The notes beneath the pieces were generated by a model that saw nothing but the letters and a program-made list of their open reading frames with translations, was not told the origin of the DNA and did not search any database. From Bacteroidales bacterium (lineage in GTDB: Bacteria > Bacteroidota > Bacteroidia > Bacteroidales > P3): a DNA stretch of 59,422 nt. Both the position numbers and the translations under genes were made by a program. The stretch covers positions 1-59,422 of the forward strand of contig JAISUE010000048.1 of the NCBI GenBank assembly GCA_031272245.1, given 5' to 3'. Every line of letters begins with the position of its first letter. Within the stretch, counting starts at the first letter, position 1. Shown in pieces: positions 8,580 to 17,934 of the stretch.

Positions 8580-9728
8580 TCAATACTTTAATTTATCATA
8601 AAAAGTGAGCAGAATAGCTTCCTGTGACTGCCAGTTATATTCTCTTTCAACTGCTTTTCGTCCGTTTTCACCCATTTGTTGTGCAATTATTTTATTTGCT
8701 TTTAAATATTTAAGAGCAGAACTTATACTTTCAACATCTTGGGGTTTAACAAGCAATCCACAACCTTCTTTGCTAATAACCTGTCTGCAAAATTCTATAT
8801 TTTCAGAAGCAATAACGGCTAAACCATAACTCATATATTCTAACATCTTTATAGGAATAGAATATTTATGATTTGGTGCGGGATATAGTACACAAAGTCC
8901 AACAGTTGCATGCATATATACAGCCTCTCCTGTTTGAGAATGTGGAATTTTACCAAAAAAAATTACATTTTGCCATGCAGAAGTTTGTTTTAGTTTTTCG
9001 TAAAAAGCTTCTCTATCAAAACCTCCGGCTAACAATAATGGAACATCTGCTTTTTCACAAGCGAGAACTATTTCTTCTATACCACGTATCTGTGTCAAAC
9101 CACCAACATAACAAGCAACTGGACTTTCATATTCAAATTTTTTTGATTTGAATTCAATATTATTAATAACGGAATAATTTTTTATTGTTTGCGTATGAGG
9201 GAGACCGTAAGCTATAAATTTGCGTCTTATTTCATCTGTTGCAGATATTACCCCACTTAATCTGCGTGATATGTATTTTTCAGTTTGAGTTGCGAAAAAA
9301 AATAAACACCTTTTGAATATTTTTGGAATATAATCTCGCTGTTTCATCAGTGCTGGAAAATCTTCGTGCGAATCAAAAATCACAATAAAGCCTTTCCTTT
9401 TTAATCGCAAACCAACAAAAAACAATTCAGGGTCATGAAAATGATATATGTTTGCTTTCAATTTCAAAGCAGTCTTATATATTTTACGAGGCATAAACAA
9501 TAAACGTTTCCACCGAGAAACTATATTTCCAACATCAATAATTGAAATATACGTTGTTTTTTCACCTTTTATTTCTGTATGTTCATCGCCTTTTCCGTCT
9601 GCAACAACAAGACTTACTTGATATTCATTGCGAGCAAGCGACACACACTCCTTATAATATATACGGGAATCAAAACGAGTATGAACACTTGTCAAATGAC
9701 AAACGTGTTGTAATTTATTATCTTTCAT
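8580..9728 (-). CDS. Glycosyltransferase, GT4-like (GT-B fold)
   Basis: 382 residues. The N-terminal half (HVCHLTSVHTRFDSRIYYKE) is the acceptor-binding domain of a GT-B enzyme; the C-terminal half has the nucleotide-sugar-binding layout VACYVGGLTQIRG, then SIPIKMLEYMSYGLAVIAS with an E in the EX7E-like position. It probably adds a sugar to a lipid-linked surface glycan on the inner face of the inner membrane. Its start overlaps the end of the upstream glycosyltransferase by 4 bp, so the two are translationally coupled. It is the last gene of the unit that begins at 12506. Donor and acceptor are unknown. Confidence 0.85.
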   Translation of the reverse strand: MKDNKLQHVCHLTSVHTRFDSRIYYKECVSLARNEYQVSLVVADGKGDEHTEIKGEKTTYISIIDVGNIVSRWKRLLFMPRKIYKTALKLKANIYHFHDPELFFVGLRLKRKGFIVIFDSHEDFPALMKQRDYIPKIFKRCLFFFATQTEKYISRRLSGVISATDEIRRKFIAYGLPHTQTIKNYSVINNIEFKSKKFEYESPVACYVGGLTQIRGIEEIVLACEKADVPLLLAGGFDREAFYEKLKQTSAWQNVIFFGKIPHSQTGEAVYMHATVGLCVLYPAPNHKYSIPIKMLEYMSYGLAVIASENIEFCRQVISKEGCGLLVKPQDVESISSALKYLKANKIIAQQMGENGRKAVEREYNWQSQEAILLTFYDKLKY

Positions 9729-10768
9729 AAATTAAAAGCTTTTTCAAATATAGCGTAAAATTTTTGTCTATTTACTTCTTTTGACCCAAAATTCAAAGCA
9801 AGTGTTCTGTTTTGAACTTTCAGTTTTTCATAGTCAAGCTGTAAAGCTTTTTCCATAAAATTACTTTCAATATTCTTTACCACAATTCCATTTATTTCAT
9901 TAACAATAAAGTTTTTCATAGATGGTAAATCCGACACTATAGGAATACATTCGGCACTCATTGCTTCCAAAAGCGAAATGGAAATACTGTCGCTTTCTGG
10001 TATTGACACCCATAACCGAGAAATTGAATAATAATAAGCATTCTTTTCCATTGACAACCAACCTGTAAATTTCACTTTTTCACTTAATCCCAAAACTTCT
10101 ACTTGTTGTTGCAAAGCATCTTCATTACCACTTGCGGCAATAATTAATTGCCAATCAGCGTATTCTTTTTTTGAAACAAAGCGGGCAAATGCTTCTATTA
10201 TTTTATCTATTCTATAAAGCGGTGAATGTAAACGATTAGAAAAAACTATATTCTGTTTTTTTCGAGGTTCAATTCCATTTATTCCGAGATTAGCGATAAC
10301 AACTTCTATTGGTCTATTGGCAAGTTTTTTCATTTCATTTGCCAATTCCTGCGAACCTGCATTAAAATAATCACCTTGCTTCAACACCAGTTTTACCATC
10401 AATTTATAAAATAAACCTTTTTGTGGATTAACTAAAACATCACTTCCTATTCCAACAACGAGGGTAGGAATATTCCTTTTTTGTAATAAAGAACAAAGAA
10501 ATGAACCTGTATCTATTTGATAATGGATAATAAAATCAGGCTTAAATTCCCTTAAAACCTTTTTTATTTTTATAATAGCAAGCAATATCTTTAATGGATT
10601 ATGAAAAGAATAATCAACAATGTATTTGTTTATAGAAATAAATTCTTTGTTATCGTAATCAGTAATCAGTAAAATATCCGAAAAATAACCACCTATCAAC
10701 TCAATAAAATTATGAGTATGAATAGATATTCCACTTGCAACGAGAAGAAGTTTTTTGGAGTTTGACAT
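9725..10768 (-). CDS. Glycosyltransferase, GT-B fold
   Basis: 347 residues. KKLLLVASGISIHTHNF opens an N-terminal Rossmann half; the C-terminal half has WQLIIAASGNEDALQQQ, VKFTGWLS and SISISLLEAMSAECIPIVSD, with the usual Glu of GT4-like transferases. No transmembrane segment. It lies between an acyl/amino-acyl-transferase-like gene and the second glycosyltransferase in one operon, pointing to synthesis of a cell-surface oligosaccharide. Specificity cannot be read from sequence. Confidence 0.82.
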   Translation of the reverse strand: MSNSKKLLLVASGISIHTHNFIELIGGYFSDILLITDYDNKEFISINKYIVDYSFHNPLKILLAIIKIKKVLREFKPDFIIHYQIDTGSFLCSLLQKRNIPTLVVGIGSDVLVNPQKGLFYKLMVKLVLKQGDYFNAGSQELANEMKKLANRPIEVVIANLGINGIEPRKKQNIVFSNRLHSPLYRIDKIIEAFARFVSKKEYADWQLIIAASGNEDALQQQVEVLGLSEKVKFTGWLSMEKNAYYYSISRLWVSIPESDSISISLLEAMSAECIPIVSDLPSMKNFIVNEINGIVVKNIESNFMEKALQLDYEKLKVQNRTLALNFGSKEVNRQKFYAIFEKAFNL

Positions 10769-10796
10769 GATTACATATAATTCAATGAATAAAATA

Positions 10797-11756
10797 CTAT
10801 TTCAAATTTCTTAACAGTGAATATATTTTGCTATAACGTTTTTCTATCACGTTATATGGTGTTTGTACTGCTCCAAAATGTCGCATAAATGTTTCAACTC
10901 TTTCAAGCATTGAACCACAAAAATCATAATATTTTGCCCCATTTTCTTTTGCATATTTAACAGCTTCGCTTTGCAAAAGAGTTTGTGCATTTTGTTCTAA
11001 CAAATATTCATTTGATGAATTTATAATGCCATAACATGTTTCTTTATCCATAACAATAAAAGCATAAGCAAGTAAATCGCCATTATTATTCTCTGCACTT
11101 AAAACTATTCCACATTTTTTTTCTATTGCAGTTATAATTAAATTACTAAACAATTTAAAGTCAAAAGGTATTTGTAAATTCTGTTTTTTGAATGTAAGAT
11201 ATGTTAATTGCCATATAGCATTAACATCTACTTGATTTATACTTAAAGACAAAGCATTTTTTGACTGTAAAACTCTTCTGCGAACAGTTTTATTAAAAGA
11301 TGCAAAAATATTTTCCCATGAATCTGTTAAGTCTATACGATAAGTAAATTTTGTTGTTTGAGTAAAACCATTCCAAAAATATCCGAGCCAGTTTGAAAAC
11401 TTAAAACAATAACTATGAGAATAAAAAGACAGTTTCATTGCAGCAAGCTGAGAAGAAAAATTACGCATAATGTTATTTTCAAAACTTATTTTTCTACTTT
11501 TACTTATTCCTTGTGGATACATTATCCAATAACCGGTTATAGAAGTGAGAGGAGGAGACATTATACGTTTAAACCAAAGTTTTTTTGTTTTACAGTAAGG
11601 CATTACTGCAATAATTTTTGCATCTTCCTCTACAAAAATCACATCCCATTCATTAGCACACACAATATCAAGCCACCAATCCTGCATAAATACAGGTACG
11701 TCAGAGTTATTTTTGCAAAAAGAAGCGTATTTGTCCTTATTATTCACCATTTTCAT
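10797..11756 (-). CDS. FemAB/GNAT-like acyltransferase (Acetyltransf_6 type)
   Basis: 319 residues. The opening VPVFMQDWWLDIVCANEWDVIFVEEDAKIIAVMPY and the C-terminal GNAT-like core (GDLLAYAFIVMDKETCYGII, then LLQSEAVKYAKENGAKYYDFCGSM) match the Bacteroidetes family of double-GNAT proteins related to FemAB. Such proteins occur in polysaccharide loci, probably acylating an amino sugar. The gene sits 28 bp before the first glycosyltransferase and 24 bp after the E1-like gene. Substrate unknown. Confidence 0.72.
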   Translation of the reverse strand: MKMVNNKDKYASFCKNNSDVPVFMQDWWLDIVCANEWDVIFVEEDAKIIAVMPYCKTKKLWFKRIMSPPLTSITGYWIMYPQGISKSRKISFENNIMRNFSSQLAAMKLSFYSHSYCFKFSNWLGYFWNGFTQTTKFTYRIDLTDSWENIFASFNKTVRRRVLQSKNALSLSINQVDVNAIWQLTYLTFKKQNLQIPFDFKLFSNLIITAIEKKCGIVLSAENNNGDLLAYAFIVMDKETCYGIINSSNEYLLEQNAQTLLQSEAVKYAKENGAKYYDFCGSMLERVETFMRHFGAVQTPYNVIEKRYSKIYSLLRNLK

Positions 11757-11780
11757 GTACAGTAATTCGTAATTTATAAT

Positions 11781-12506
11781 TTATCGCAATGGTTCTATGT
11801 CCAAAGTTTTATACTCATTATTAAATATGTTTATTAAAAGTAATTGATTATAAAGACCCTTTCCTACTCCTGTTATAAGTTTCAAAGCTTCATTCACTTC
11901 TATTGAAGCAGTGATAGCAGGTAAGACACCCATAACACCTTTATTTGGATTTTCCATTTCCATAATTTGCTTACAACATGGATAAAGACATCTATAAGTT
12001 GCAGCTTTTTCGTTCTGATTAAATACAGCAACCTGTCCGCTATAACCGGAAATTGACCCATAAACAAAAGGCTTTTTAAGAGCAACACAAGCATCATTTA
12101 TTATATAACGAGCCTTAAAATTATCAGTACAATCTATTATTATGTCATAATCTGCAAATATTTTCTGTGCATTTTCCTTATTAAGAAAAGTAAAATATGG
12201 TATAATCTCAACATTTGAATTTAATTTTTTCAGTGTTTGAGCAGCCAAAGCAGATTTAGATTGTCCTATCTCATCTTCTCTATATAGTATTTGACGTTGC
12301 AAATTTGTAAGACTTACCTCATCATTATCCGTCAAACCTACTTTACCAACACCGGCAGCAACAAGATAAAGACTTGCCACAGAACCTAAACCTCCAACTC
12401 CTGCAACAAGTACGGAAGCATTTTTTAATTTTTCCTGAGCTACTTCCCCAAATTGAGGTAAAATTATCTGTCGTTGATACCTTTCTTTTTCATTTTTAGA
12501 TAACAT
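11781..12506 (-). CDS. ThiF/MoeB/HesA-family E1-like adenylyltransferase
   Basis: 241 residues. The family core is intact: RYQRQIILPQFG, the glycine-rich ATP loop VLVAGVGGLGS, the DNDEVSLTNLQRQ segment with its adenylation Arg, and DIIIDCTDNFKARY. Members adenylate the C-terminus of a ubiquitin-like sulfur carrier (ThiS, MoaD). The zinc site is degraded: the usual CxxC near the middle is TYRC, and the protein ends at DIEPLR without the C-terminal CxxC of MoeB. The Cys normally before AGVLG is also replaced (NKGVMG). No thiamine or molybdopterin gene is nearby. First gene of the glycosyltransferase operon; promoter box 12530-12537. Confidence 0.85.
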   Translation of the reverse strand: MLSKNEKERYQRQIILPQFGEVAQEKLKNASVLVAGVGGLGSVASLYLVAAGVGKVGLTDNDEVSLTNLQRQILYREDEIGQSKSALAAQTLKKLNSNVEIIPYFTFLNKENAQKIFADYDIIIDCTDNFKARYIINDACVALKKPFVYGSISGYSGQVAVFNQNEKAATYRCLYPCCKQIMEMENPNKGVMGVLPAITASIEVNEALKLITGVGKGLYNQLLLINIFNNEYKTLDIEPLR

Positions 12507-12529
12507 AGTAAAATTTTATTTTCAAAAAG

Positions 12530-12537
12530 CAAAAATA
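12530..12537 (-). promoter_or_regulatory. -7 promoter box for the E1-like/glycosyltransferase operon
   Basis: TATTTTTG on the minus strand, 24 bases before the start of the first gene. Confidence 0.5.
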
Positions 12538-12811
12538 ACAAAACTTTTATTATGTATAATTTGCAAAATAAAAAATATATTCTGTGTTTCGCAAATGAAG
12601 AATAGAAATATCTATTTAATAATTTGTAATATTTTATCCATCATTGCAGTTGTCAATCAAACGAAACTGCTCACAATAATCGTTACGTAGGGGGAAAAAT
12701 TTTAATTTAACGAAAATATCAGTTTATTATATTTACATTTTAGCTTACTGTATTATTTTTATAGCATTATAACTATTGTTGCCGCTTATAAAATCTTGGA
12801 TGCAAGTCTTA
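12538..12811. other. Gene-free intergenic stretch
   Basis: Between the operon promoter and the tolC terminator I see no gene, promoter box of good quality, repeat array or known RNA motif. One weak dyad, GCAGTT/AACTGC, lies near 12645-12670. Confidence 0.4.
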
Positions 12812-12858
12812 AAATATAGAACAACGGGGCTAATACTTTTTAGTATCAACCCCGCTTT
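12812..12858 (-). terminator. Strand-specific terminator of tolC-like gene
   Basis: Arms 12825-12836 and 12843-12854 form a 12-bp stem with two G-U pairs on the minus strand (A-C mismatches on the plus strand), followed by TTGTTCTATATTT. It lies 23 bases past the stop codon. Confidence 0.7.
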
Positions 12859-12880
12859 CTTACATTTAGATTATTATTCC

Positions 12881-14242
12881 TTACTCTTTTCCTAACACTT
12901 TGTCCAAATTGCTTTGAGCTGTTAAGAAATTGAAAAGGGAATTTTGATAATTCAGTTTTGCCTGAGTCATTGACAATTCTGAATCATTTAATTCTAAAAT
13001 TGTTCCTGTACCTGTTTGATAACGTACCTTAGCTATTTCATAACCTCTTTCGGCTTGCGATATAGCATCTTCATTTGCAATAAGCTGTTCATGCGCGGCT
13101 TTCATATTATCTATTGCCGAACGTACCTGTAAATCCATTCCATCTATTACGTAATTTTTTTGCAATTCTAACTCCTGTATTGCAATTTTTGTCTGTTTTG
13201 CCTGATGTACTACACTTAAACCAGAAAAAATTGGCACAGACAACTGCAAACCTATTTGTGCTGAACCTACCCAGTTATAATCCTTAAATTTAAAATCATC
13301 AGCTTGAGTTTGATAAGTATATTGTGCAAAAGCAGACAGAGAAGGAATATGTTGAGAATTAACCAATTTTAATTTGCTTTGCAGATTTTTGATATTGAGG
13401 TCTATCTGTTTTATTTCGGTATTATTGTCAAGGGCTGTATTGTCAGCAATTAAATCCAATAAGGACATGTTGGTAGAAAAACTTTCCAAAGTTTCTTTTA
13501 TTTCCAATTCTTGATTTGCCGGCAGAGATAGCAACATTTTAAGTTGCAAGAGAGAAAGTTCCACGCCGTTCTTTGCAGAAATATAAGCGGGATTAAGATT
13601 GTTTACCTGTACCGAAGCCCTTATATAATCATATTCCGACACCACTCCCTGCTCATACGCAGTTTTTGTAGATTTAAGTGTTTCTTTGGCGTTGGCTATG
13701 CTCTGTTCCAAAACTTCCAAAGAAGATTTGGCAAGCAAAGTTGTATAATATGCGTCTTTAACCTGCTTAATCATATCTATTTTTGATGCTCTCGCCTGCT
13801 CCAATACCAAATCAATATCATATTGTTTGGCTTTAATACTTTCCCAAAGAGAAAAATTTATAAGTGGTAATGCAGCAGAAACGCTCGCAGTATATGAGTT
13901 GTTATAACCCAATTCCATATATTTTTTACCTCCTGCCATTGCAGCCATAGCTTCCGGAACAAACATTACAGATTTCATCACATTGTTTACATACTGTCCT
14001 GTAGCAGAAACATTAGGCAATAACGAACCTATTGTCTCTTTTCTTGAATAGTCTATTCTTTGAATCTCTAAATTTGCTATCTTTATAGTAGGATTTTGAT
14101 CGGTAGCAATATGCAAAGCCGTTTCTAAATCCAAAGGCAAAACATCATTTTCATTTTTTGTTTGCTTAGTTTGTGCCAAGGTTATACTTGCGGAAAAAAC
14201 CATAACCCCTAATGCTATCAGTCTAAATTGTTTTTTTGTCAT
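12881..14242 (-). CDS. TolC-family outer-membrane efflux protein
   Basis: 453 residues with signal peptide (RLIALGVMVFSASITLAQ). The two OEP repeats are visible: LDLETALHIATDQNPTIKI starting the first, and a second half ending GYEIAKVRYQTGTGTILELN, the conserved TolC GxxxxxEL-type turn. It would form the trimeric outer-membrane channel of a tripartite exporter or type I secretion system. It follows a TetR regulator by 23 bp, but no membrane-fusion protein or pump is downstream, where a terminator lies; its partner must be encoded elsewhere or lost. Confidence 0.9.
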   Translation of the reverse strand: MTKKQFRLIALGVMVFSASITLAQTKQTKNENDVLPLDLETALHIATDQNPTIKIANLEIQRIDYSRKETIGSLLPNVSATGQYVNNVMKSVMFVPEAMAAMAGGKKYMELGYNNSYTASVSAALPLINFSLWESIKAKQYDIDLVLEQARASKIDMIKQVKDAYYTTLLAKSSLEVLEQSIANAKETLKSTKTAYEQGVVSEYDYIRASVQVNNLNPAYISAKNGVELSLLQLKMLLSLPANQELEIKETLESFSTNMSLLDLIADNTALDNNTEIKQIDLNIKNLQSKLKLVNSQHIPSLSAFAQYTYQTQADDFKFKDYNWVGSAQIGLQLSVPIFSGLSVVHQAKQTKIAIQELELQKNYVIDGMDLQVRSAIDNMKAAHEQLIANEDAISQAERGYEIAKVRYQTGTGTILELNDSELSMTQAKLNYQNSLFNFLTAQSNLDKVLGKE

Positions 14243-14265
14243 TTTTTATTCTGTATTTTAATTAT

Positions 14266-14928
14266 TTAATTTTTTAATTTTGTATTTTTCATCTTATCAA
14301 TATGACTAAAATCTCTTGCTTTCCAAGTGAGATTGTCAATAAACTGCACACCTTTTAACGTAGCTATCCCCCTTATAGGTATTAGAATATTCAAAATATT
14401 AATGGTATTTTGTGTATAAAAATTATTATTTTCCAAATACTCCATATCCATAGAGTGATGTATATTCATTTCTACAAAGTTGAGAATAAAATCAACGTTA
14501 AGCGAGTCTGTAATAAAGCCTTCTTTAATGGCATTTGTTATTTGAACTTTGAATTTTGCTCTCCCTTCTTCCCATTTAGTTTCATTATTAAACAACTTTT
14601 TGAATACAGTTGGATAATATTTCTGTATATCCATCACTTGTTTTATATCTATTTGTTTTGTAAATTCAGATTTTCTAAACATTATCCTTATAATAATATC
14701 AAGGCTGTTCTCTGCATTTGCAACATCTTCGTCAATCTTTTTATCTAAAATATTTATGTAAAAATGGATACTTTGTTCAAGCAAGTCTTCTTTTCCTGTA
14801 AAATTTTCGTACAAAGTACGTTTTGAAATACCCAAATTTTGAGCTATTTCGTCCATGGTTATAGTCTTACAACTTTTGGTTAAAAGCTCTTTCCACATTT
14901 GTTCTATTATCTTTTCCTTAATATCCAT
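14266..14928 (-). CDS. TetR/AcrR-family transcriptional regulator
   Basis: 220 residues. The N-terminal helix-turn-helix is clear: KTITMDEIAQNLGISKRTLYENFTGKEDLL. The C-terminal ligand-binding region is unspecific, as usual for the family. First gene of a two-gene unit with the tolC-like gene, so it most likely represses efflux and its own synthesis. Two promoter boxes lie upstream (14983-14990 and 15057-15064). Confidence 0.9.
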   Translation of the reverse strand: MDIKEKIIEQMWKELLTKSCKTITMDEIAQNLGISKRTLYENFTGKEDLLEQSIHFYINILDKKIDEDVANAENSLDIIIRIMFRKSEFTKQIDIKQVMDIQKYYPTVFKKLFNNETKWEEGRAKFKVQITNAIKEGFITDSLNVDFILNFVEMNIHHSMDMEYLENNNFYTQNTINILNILIPIRGIATLKGVQFIDNLTWKARDFSHIDKMKNTKLKN

Positions 14929-14982
14929 TGTTTAATTACAATTTATCAATTAAATACTTTAAACATTCTAAAAAACAGATTG

Positions 14983-14990
14983 CAAAAGTA
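14983..14990 (-). promoter_or_regulatory. -7 promoter box for tetR-tolC
   Basis: TACTTTTG on the minus strand, with a TTG about 16 bases upstream that can act as the -33 element; 55 bases before the tetR start. Confidence 0.6.
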
Positions 14991-15056
14991 AGAAAAACTT
15001 TTTAAACAATAATAGTTTTCATAGTTTTTATTTGTTTTTTATTTTATTTAAGAATG

Positions 15057-15064
15057 CAAAAGTA
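15057..15064 (-). promoter_or_regulatory. Second -7 promoter box upstream of tetR
   Basis: TACTTTTG on the minus strand, 74 bases upstream of the first box; may be an alternative start site. Confidence 0.4.
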
Positions 15065-15179
15065 CAACATTTTATACCCTAACAACAATAGTTAATCGTT
15101 AAAATAACACATTTTATACGACCAATGAAATATTTTGCCCGATAAAATTATTTTTTCAAAATATAAAATATCATATTTA

Positions 15180-16151
15180 TCAAATTGTAAAGTCCTCTTC
15201 TATTTCGTTAAGAATTTTATATACTTCTTCAAAACTTGCAGCAGTAACAAGTCTTATTCTATATGGTTTAAAATTATTTATCGCATAAAAATAACCTGAA
15301 TAAAATTTACGCATTTCAAACAATGCTAATTTTTCCGAACGCCATTGTATTAAACCTTCAAGATGTTGTTTGCATACTCTAACTCTTTCTGAAACAGAAA
15401 TCGGAGTTCGCTTTTCGCCTTTTAAAGCCTGTTGTGCATGAAAAAAGATAAATGGATTACCTATTGCAGCTCTACCTATCAAAATTCCATCTACACCATA
15501 ACGTTCCTTAAACTCCACAACTTTTTCTGCAGAATCTATATCTCCGTTTCCAAAAACAGGTATTTGCATACGTGGATTTGCTTTCACTTCTCCTATCAAT
15601 GTCCAGTCTGCCTTTCCCTTATACATTGCTGCACGTGTTCTTCCATGAATGCTTATGGCTGAAATGCCAATATCTTGCAAAGCCTCTGCAATATAAACAA
15701 CAGGTTTTTCATTTTCATCATAGCCTAATCGTGTTTTTACGCTTACAGGTAAATGAGAATGTTCAACAACTTTCTTTGTTAAGTAAATCATTTTGGGTAC
15801 ATCGTTCAATATTCCGGAACCACATCCCTTACCTGCTACTTTACGTACAGGACACCCCCAATTAATATCAATAAAATCAGGATTCGCTGCAACAGCCATC
15901 TCGGTAGCGGCAATAAGACTTTCTTCATTGTTTCCAAAAATTTGAATCCCAACAGGACGTTCCGCTTCCACAAAAAACATCTTTTTTTTACTTGCTTCAA
16001 CCTCTCGTATTAAAGCATCGGCAGAAATAAATTCGGTAATAAGTACATCCGCACCATAATCTTTACAAATTTTACGAAAGGGTGGATTTGTTACCGCTTC
16101 CATTGGAGACAGAATGAGTGAAAAAGGTTTTAATTTATCTTTTAGAAACAT
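15180..16151 (-). CDS. dusB: tRNA-dihydrouridine synthase (DusB type)
   Basis: About 323 residues from the chosen start. The FMN-barrel signatures are present: SPMEAVTNPPFRKICKDYGA, the catalytic DINWGCPVRKVAGKGCGSG with the active Cys, the phosphate-binding SIHGRTRAAMYKG, and GNGDIDSAE. It reduces uridines in the tRNA D-loop. A longer frame opens at 16166, but the -7 promoter box is at 16164-16171, so that start would not be transcribed; ATG 16151 fits and leaves a leader of only about six bases. Monocistronic, divergent from ribBA. Confidence 0.92.
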   Translation of the reverse strand: MFLKDKLKPFSLILSPMEAVTNPPFRKICKDYGADVLITEFISADALIREVEASKKKMFFVEAERPVGIQIFGNNEESLIAATEMAVAANPDFIDINWGCPVRKVAGKGCGSGILNDVPKMIYLTKKVVEHSHLPVSVKTRLGYDENEKPVVYIAEALQDIGISAISIHGRTRAAMYKGKADWTLIGEVKANPRMQIPVFGNGDIDSAEKVVEFKERYGVDGILIGRAAIGNPFIFFHAQQALKGEKRTPISVSERVRVCKQHLEGLIQWRSEKLALFEMRKFYSGYFYAINNFKPYRIRLVTAASFEEVYKILNEIEEDFTI

Positions 16152-16163
16152 TATTTTTGTCCG

Positions 16164-16171
16164 CAAAAGTA
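16164..16171 (-). promoter_or_regulatory. -7 promoter box for dusB
   Basis: TACTTTTG on the minus strand; overlaps the longer possible start of dusB and so decides in favour of ATG 16151. Confidence 0.55.
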
Positions 16172-16361
16172 AGAAAATAAACTAAACTATTTTGTAAAAT
16201 GGCTAAAAGCACTCCAAATAAATCTTTATTTTTAAAAGACAAATCTTTGTTTTTCATACACAAAATTTTTATTTTAAAGTAAAAAAACAAAGAAAAATTT
16301 TAATACAATTTAAGTATGTTATATCTTGGCAGAAAGGCTATTTCAATTAAAAAAAATATAG

Positions 16362-16369
16362 TACTTTTG
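16362..16369 (+). promoter_or_regulatory. -7 promoter box for ribBA
   Basis: TACTTTTG, 27 bases before the ribBA start. The short leader leaves no room for an FMN riboswitch and none is seen. Confidence 0.6.
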
Positions 16370-16395
16370 CTCGCTTAAAAATAAAAGACTTTAAA

Positions 16396-17604
16396 ATGGA
16401 TATAAAAATAAATACAATAGAAGAGGCTATAGAAGATTTCAAACATGGTAAATTACTAATATGTGTTGATGACGAAGACAGAGAAAATGAAGGCGATTTT
16501 ATTTGTGCTGCCGAAAAAATAACTCCTGATATAGTCAACTTTATGATAACTAACGGTAGAGGCTTGATGTGTTCACCTATTACAGAAGAAAGAGCTAAAC
16601 AATTAGAACTTAATATGATGGTTTCCAATAATACCTCTTCGCACGAAACACCATTCACTGTTTCAGTGGACAAACTTGGAGACGGTTGTACAACGGGAAT
16701 TTCTACAAGTGACCGAGCAAAAACCATAAGAGCTTTAGCAAACCCAAAAACAAAACCTGAACAATTAGGACGTCCCGGTCATATTTTTCCTTTAAGAGCA
16801 AAAACAGCCGGAGTATTACAACGTGCCGGACATACTGAAGCCTGTGTTGATTTGGCTCGCTTATCGGGCTTATATCCTGCCGCTGCATTAGTTGAAATTT
16901 TAAATGAAGATGGCACTATGGCTCGTTTGCCGCAACTGATGCAAATTGCTACAAAACATAACATAAAGATTGTAACTATAAAAGATTTGATAGCTTACAG
17001 AATTATGCACGAAACTCTTATTAGAAAAGAAGAAGAAGTTTTTTTACCTACGCAATGGGGAGAATTTAAACTCATTGCTTATACGCAATTAAATTCTAAC
17101 ACAACTCATTTGGTTTTAAGAAAAGGCGAATGGGAAAAAAATGAACCAATACTTGTAAGAGTACATTCTTCATGTGCAACAGGAGATATTTTCGGCTCAT
17201 GTAAATGCGATTGTGGCGAGCAACTTCACACTGCAATGAATATGATAGAAAAAGAAGGCAAAGGAATGGTTGTATATATGAGTCAGGAAGGCAGAGGAAT
17301 AGGTTTAGTAAATAAACTCAAAGCCTATCATTTGCAAGAACAGGGAATGGACACCGTTGAAGCCAACATAGCGTTAGGTTTTAAAGCTGACGAGAGAGAT
17401 TATGGCATAGGAGCGCAAATAATAAGAGATATGGGTGTTGGAAAAATAAAACTTATGACGAATAATCCCGTTAAACGTAAAGGTTTAGAAGGTTATGGAA
17501 TAGAAATAGTAGAAACCGTACCCTTAATTATCCCTCCAACCAAATACAATAAAAAATATTTACAAACAAAAAAAGAACGAATGGGACATAATCTGCCTTT
17601 TTAA
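16396..17604 (+). CDS. ribBA: Bifunctional 3,4-dihydroxy-2-butanone-4-phosphate synthase / GTP cyclohydrolase II
   Basis: 402 residues, the usual size of the fusion. The N-terminal RibB half has the acidic metal-binding loop [11 protein letters not shown] (residues 25-35) and the active-site RAGHTEA. The C-terminal RibA half has the zinc ligands C260, C271 and C273 ([15 protein letters not shown]), [11 protein letters not shown] and DYGIGAQI, and ends with the conserved [16 protein letters not shown]. It makes both starting precursors of riboflavin, from ribulose 5-phosphate and GTP. First gene of a probable unit with the 82-residue membrane protein and efp, though those have their own promoter box. 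Confidence 0.96.
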   Translation: MDIKINTIEEAIEDFKHGKLLICVDDEDRENEGDFICAAEKITPDIVNFMITNGRGLMCSPITEERAKQLELNMMVSNNTSSHETPFTVSVDKLGDGCTTGISTSDRAKTIRALANPKTKPEQLGRPGHIFPLRAKTAGVLQRAGHTEACVDLARLSGLYPAAALVEILNEDGTMARLPQLMQIATKHNIKIVTIKDLIAYRIMHETLIRKEEEVFLPTQWGEFKLIAYTQLNSNTTHLVLRKGEWEKNEPILVRVHSSCATGDIFGSCKCDCGEQLHTAMNMIEKEGKGMVVYMSQEGRGIGLVNKLKAYHLQEQGMDTVEANIALGFKADERDYGIGAQIIRDMGVGKIKLMTNNPVKRKGLEGYGIEIVETVPLIIPPTKYNKKYLQTKKERMGHNLPF

Positions 17605-17628
17605 ATTTCTATTTTCAAAATAAATTCG

Positions 17629-17636
17629 TATCTTTG
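17629..17636 (+). promoter_or_regulatory. -7 promoter box for the 17661-18498 unit
   Basis: TATCTTTG, 25 bases before the start of the small membrane-protein gene. Confidence 0.55.
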
Positions 17637-17660
17637 CAACATCTTAAATTAAAATAATTA

Positions 17661-17909
17661 ATGAAATTAACAACAATAGCAAAAGCGTTAGATAATTTGT
17701 CTTATTTAGCTTTACTGATAGTTTTGATATGGTATTGGTTTTTTAAACCAATACCTCAATATATTACGTTGGCACTGCTTGGTGTTTGCGTTATAAAACT
17801 TATCGGGGCTATGCTCAAAGCTAATTTTTTTGAGAAAAAGTACAAAAAATTAAAAGAGGAAAACGACTTTCTCGTTAGCAGGTTAAAAGATAATCAACTA
17901 CAACAATAA
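17661..17909 (+). CDS. Small two-helix membrane protein of unknown function
   Basis: 82 residues. Two hydrophobic segments (about 14-28, LSYLALLIVLIWYWFF, and 34-51, YITLALLGVCVIKLIGAML) are followed by a charged, helix-forming cytoplasmic tail (FFEKKYKKLKEENDFLVSRL) that could be a short coiled coil. I do not recognise a family. It stands 56 bp after ribBA and 25 bp before efp, with its own promoter box, so it is a real gene co-transcribed with efp. Confidence 0.75.
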   Translation: MKLTTIAKALDNLSYLALLIVLIWYWFFKPIPQYITLALLGVCVIKLIGAMLKANFFEKKYKKLKEENDFLVSRLKDNQLQQ

Positions 17910-17934
17910 TAATAATTAAATAAACTAAAAATTT

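Noticed and set aside
16172..16361. FMN riboswitch before ribBA
   Set aside because: The predicted leader is about 20 bases and none of the conserved FMN-aptamer segments are visible.
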